Source: Ochromonadaceae sp. CCMP2298 (Eukaryota; Sar; Synurophyceae; Ochromonadales; Ochromonadaceae). From it: 10,680 nucleotides of DNA. The position numbers were made by a program, and so were the translations under genes. The notes under the pieces were generated by a model. That model did not search any database. It saw nothing but the letters and a program-made list of their open reading frames with translations, and was not told the DNA's origin. The DNA lies in contig MU634707.1 in assembly GCA_026770595.1 (NCBI GenBank), forward strand, positions 1-10,680, in the 5' to 3' direction. Below are positions 8,808-10,680 of this stretch, piece after piece. The first letter of the stretch is position 1, and every line of letters begins with the position of its first letter.

Positions 8808-10291
8808 ATGGAGTACCCGGGGCAGGACCTGTTCCGCTCCTACAGCCTGGCCGACGCCCTCGAGCAGGCCCGCTTCCTGATCGAAGATGAAGCCGACAAC
8901 CAGTCCGTCGTCGCAGTGGTAGATGGATTGCTCGCCAGGGCCTCGGTGGAGGAGCGCGATCTATACACCCTGCGTGCTGTTGCCTCCTATGTGCGCGACG
9001 TGTCCTTCGTACATGCTGGCGTGGGATGCGTGCTCCTGCGCCACCTCCAGTCCCTGCGCCAGCCAGAGCCATTCCTAGACATCCTGCCCGCCATGTTCAA
9101 CATGGACGGGGTGGAGGAGCTCTCCGCGCAGCTGTTCGCACTGGTAGACAGAAGACCCTCCACACTTTTGCAGGTGCTGGCAACCCTGGCAGAGCTGCCG
9201 CTCAGCGCGGACCTGTGGCAGGCGGTGTTGCGGGTGGCGGAGCTGGCCCTAGGATCTCTAGGCTGCGCAGACCTGCCCGCCCTTCTGCGCGTGATTCTCA
9301 AGTCGAGTATTAACAGTGGGAGTGGGGGCAGTGGGGCAGCTAGCAGGGCTTTGGCGAGAGTGGTGCTCGCGTGGCGCAGGAAGGTAATGCCCTACGCCCA
9401 CACTTGGTTCCTTTGTTCCCATGTCCCCATGGCCATGTTCGCAGTGTGTATTGTTCACATGATGTGTATTGAACCGCCTCTTTATATGGCCTATATGTGT
9501 ATTAATTCAACTCCTCATCCTCCATCCCCACACTCACTTCCACCCCCTACCGCCACACACACACACACACACACACACACACCACACACCCTGACCCCCA
9601 CCCCCAACAGCTGCGCGGCGCTCCCCCTGACGGTCTGGCTGTGGTGCTAGAGGCTCTGTGGCAGATGCTGCCCGCCTGCCCCAGTGTAGCTGATCTGATG
9701 CTGGAGCAAGTGCTATCGGAGCAGAGGAGGCGGTATGAGATGGTGCTGGGGGGGGCGGTTACACAGGAGGTGAGGGTTTGGGGAGTGTTAGGTGGGGGTG
9801 GGGGGGTGGAGGGGTGGGGAGGAGTGTGAGGTTGGGGGAGGGAGATTGTAGTAGGTGAATGAGGGTGTGTGACGTGGGTGCGTGTATATGAAGTGTGGGA
9901 GTTTGAGTGTTTCTGCGGGTTTGTGTGAGGTGTGAGGTTGAGGTGGGACGTGTGAGAGTGTGTATTTGTATTTTCATACGTATGTGCGTGACGGTTTGTA
10001 TGTTAGGGTGTGAGGTGTATGAGCTGTATGATGTATTGTGACGTGTGATGTGTGTGATGTGCAGTCACTCTTCTCAGTCCTTGATATCAGCTCTGCATCC
10101 TTTGCCACCTCTAACAACCTCCACCCTCCATGCAGATGTCAGTCGCAGACCTCTCCACTGTGCTGCTAACACTATCTGCCATACCGACCCTAGCCCCAAA
10201 AGCGCGTCGCCTGTGTATGGGTCTGCTCTCCAGGGGGCTATTCCCCTTTTCGGCTTTGGTGGCGATTCCGAAGTTAAGAGCACATAATGAG
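8808..10291 (+). CDS. FANCD2: FANCD2-like Fanconi anaemia DNA-repair protein, first three recognised exons (partial)
   Basis: FANCD2 is the ubiquitinated clamp subunit that with FANCI acts at DNA interstrand crosslinks in the nucleus. Exons 8808-9383 (192 codons), 9611-9769 (53) and 10136-10291 (52) join in phase 0 to 297 residues, with the rest beyond the window. The best match is residues 88-167, where ILPAMF..DGVEELSAQLFALV, LLQVLATLAELPL and DLPALLRVILKSS follow the human pattern of LPEILGD, ELSDLL, LDVLSSLRL and DLPVIIKFILHS. Exon 3 (VADLSTVLLTLSAIP...) fits the following helical repeat. The protein is Leu-rich alpha-solenoid throughout. With this ATG it lacks roughly the first 100 residues of the human protein; an in-frame TAG at 8793-8795 blocks extension, but CAG just before the ATG could be an acceptor from a missed upstream exon. 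A FANCI-like paralogue is less likely. The ubiquitinated lysine region is not in the window. Confidence 0.72.
9384..9610 (+). other. FANCD2-like intron 1 with CA microsatellite
   Basis: Donor AAG|GTAATG and acceptor CCAACAG bound 227 nt. The open frame runs through it, but its translation (MPYAHTW...) loses the helical-repeat pattern, which returns exactly after the acceptor. It contains (CA)14 at 9554-9582 and C/A-rich flanks. Confidence 0.75.
9554..9582 (+). repeat. (CA)n microsatellite
   Basis: A 29-nt uninterrupted CA dinucleotide run in FANCD2-like intron 1, followed by more C/A-rich sequence to the acceptor. Confidence 0.95.
9770..10135 (+). other. FANCD2-like intron 2, G/T-rich
   Basis: Donor GAG|GTGAGG and acceptor CATGCAG bound 366 nt. 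About 9770-10065 is strongly G/T-rich with GTGTGAGGT-type words; the last 70 nt are C/T-richer and form the acceptor tract. Confidence 0.75.
9794..9819 (+). other. Possible RNA G-quadruplex near a 5' splice site
   Basis: G runs of 5, 7, 4 and 4 within 26 nt, with loops of one to four bases, start about 24 nt after the intron 2 donor on the sense strand. Confidence 0.6.
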
Positions 10292-10680
10292 GTAAGTTGC
10301 CCAAGCTCTCCACCATACAACCACACCACCAGACCACCAGACCGCCCTACCAACACATCAACACACCACCACACCAACACAACACCACACCGCCGCCGAC
10401 CACCCACAACCACCCACACCACAGCGCCAACCTCCTTCAACCACCCACAACCACCCACAACAAAGCGCAACCAACAACAACACAGCGCCAACCAACCACT
10501 ACCCACTACACAGCAAACCACCCACTACCACCCACACCACAGCGCCAACCTCCTTCAACCACCCACAGCATAGTGCCCACCACCCACAACCACTCACAAC
10601 GCAGCGCCATCTACCCACAACCACCTACAACGAAGTGCCACCCACCCACTACCACCCACAACACAGCGCCAACCACCCAC
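10292..10680 (+). other. FANCD2-like intron 3 (open at window edge)
   Basis: The donor GAG|GTAAGT is near consensus. The remaining 389 nt are C/A-rich repeats without coding resemblance, and no acceptor followed by plausible coding sequence was found before the window ends. Confidence 0.7.
10400..10680 (+). repeat. 31-bp minisatellite with CCACCCACAAC core
   Basis: Units of CCACCCACAACCACCCACAAC-like sequence are each marked by AGYGCC. The marker recurs at 10541, 10572, 10603, 10634 and 10665, exactly 31 nt apart. Earlier copies at 10423, 10464 and 10484 are less regular. A 41-nt segment at 10409-10449 is repeated exactly at 10527-10567, 118 nt away. The array reaches the right edge of the window. 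Confidence 0.9.

Noticed and set aside
10400-10680. Regularly spaced repeats that might suggest a CRISPR array
   Set aside because: The intervals between markers are themselves repeats, not unique spacers, and the setting is a eukaryotic intron; it is a minisatellite.

Overview
The window looks like nuclear DNA of a photosynthetic eukaryote with a secondary plastid of red-algal origin, most probably a stramenopile (ochrophyte) alga. The reasons are GT-AG spliced genes, a nuclear gene for the chlorophyll enzyme Mg-chelatase subunit H whose N-terminus is a signal peptide followed by a Phe at the predicted cleavage site and an Arg/Ser/Thr-rich transit peptide, and a split eukaryotic tRNA-Asn. 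The genus cannot be named from this sequence. Splice junctions were placed by eye from GT-AG signals, reading frame and family conservation.

Layout, left to right. (1) 248-772 on the minus strand is the first coding exon of an ATG1/ULK-type protein kinase; its first intron runs off the left edge through a very G-rich block on the + strand. (2) 773-1487 is a divergent intergenic region with a poly(dT)/poly(dA) hairpin. (3) 1488-2825 on the plus strand is a complete three-exon membrane-anchored PP2C phosphatase. (4) 2826-3647 lies between convergent genes and holds what looks like a frame-shifted coding remnant on the minus strand. (5) 3648-7955 on the minus strand is a complete two-exon chlH gene. 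(6) 8340-8444 on the minus strand is tRNA-Asn(GUU) with a 32-nt intron and a T6 Pol III terminator. (7) 8808-10291 on the plus strand holds the first three recognisable exons of a FANCD2-like DNA-repair gene, which continues past the right edge through an intron filled with a 31-bp minisatellite.

The genes do not form one pathway: autophagy-type kinase, phosphatase, chlorophyll synthesis, translation and DNA crosslink repair sit side by side, as is ordinary in a compact eukaryotic genome. The kinase and phosphatase diverge from one shared upstream region. Most introns and flanks carry strand-asymmetric simple sequence: G-rich or C-rich, pyrimidine-rich, AGC/GGT triplets, CA repeats, GT-rich sequence and CCACCCACAA repeats. 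I saw no mobile element, CRISPR array or clearly new gene system. The most notable points are the FANCD2 gene model with complementary-composition introns around in-frame exons, the unexplained coding remnant, and the intron-rich repeat landscape.
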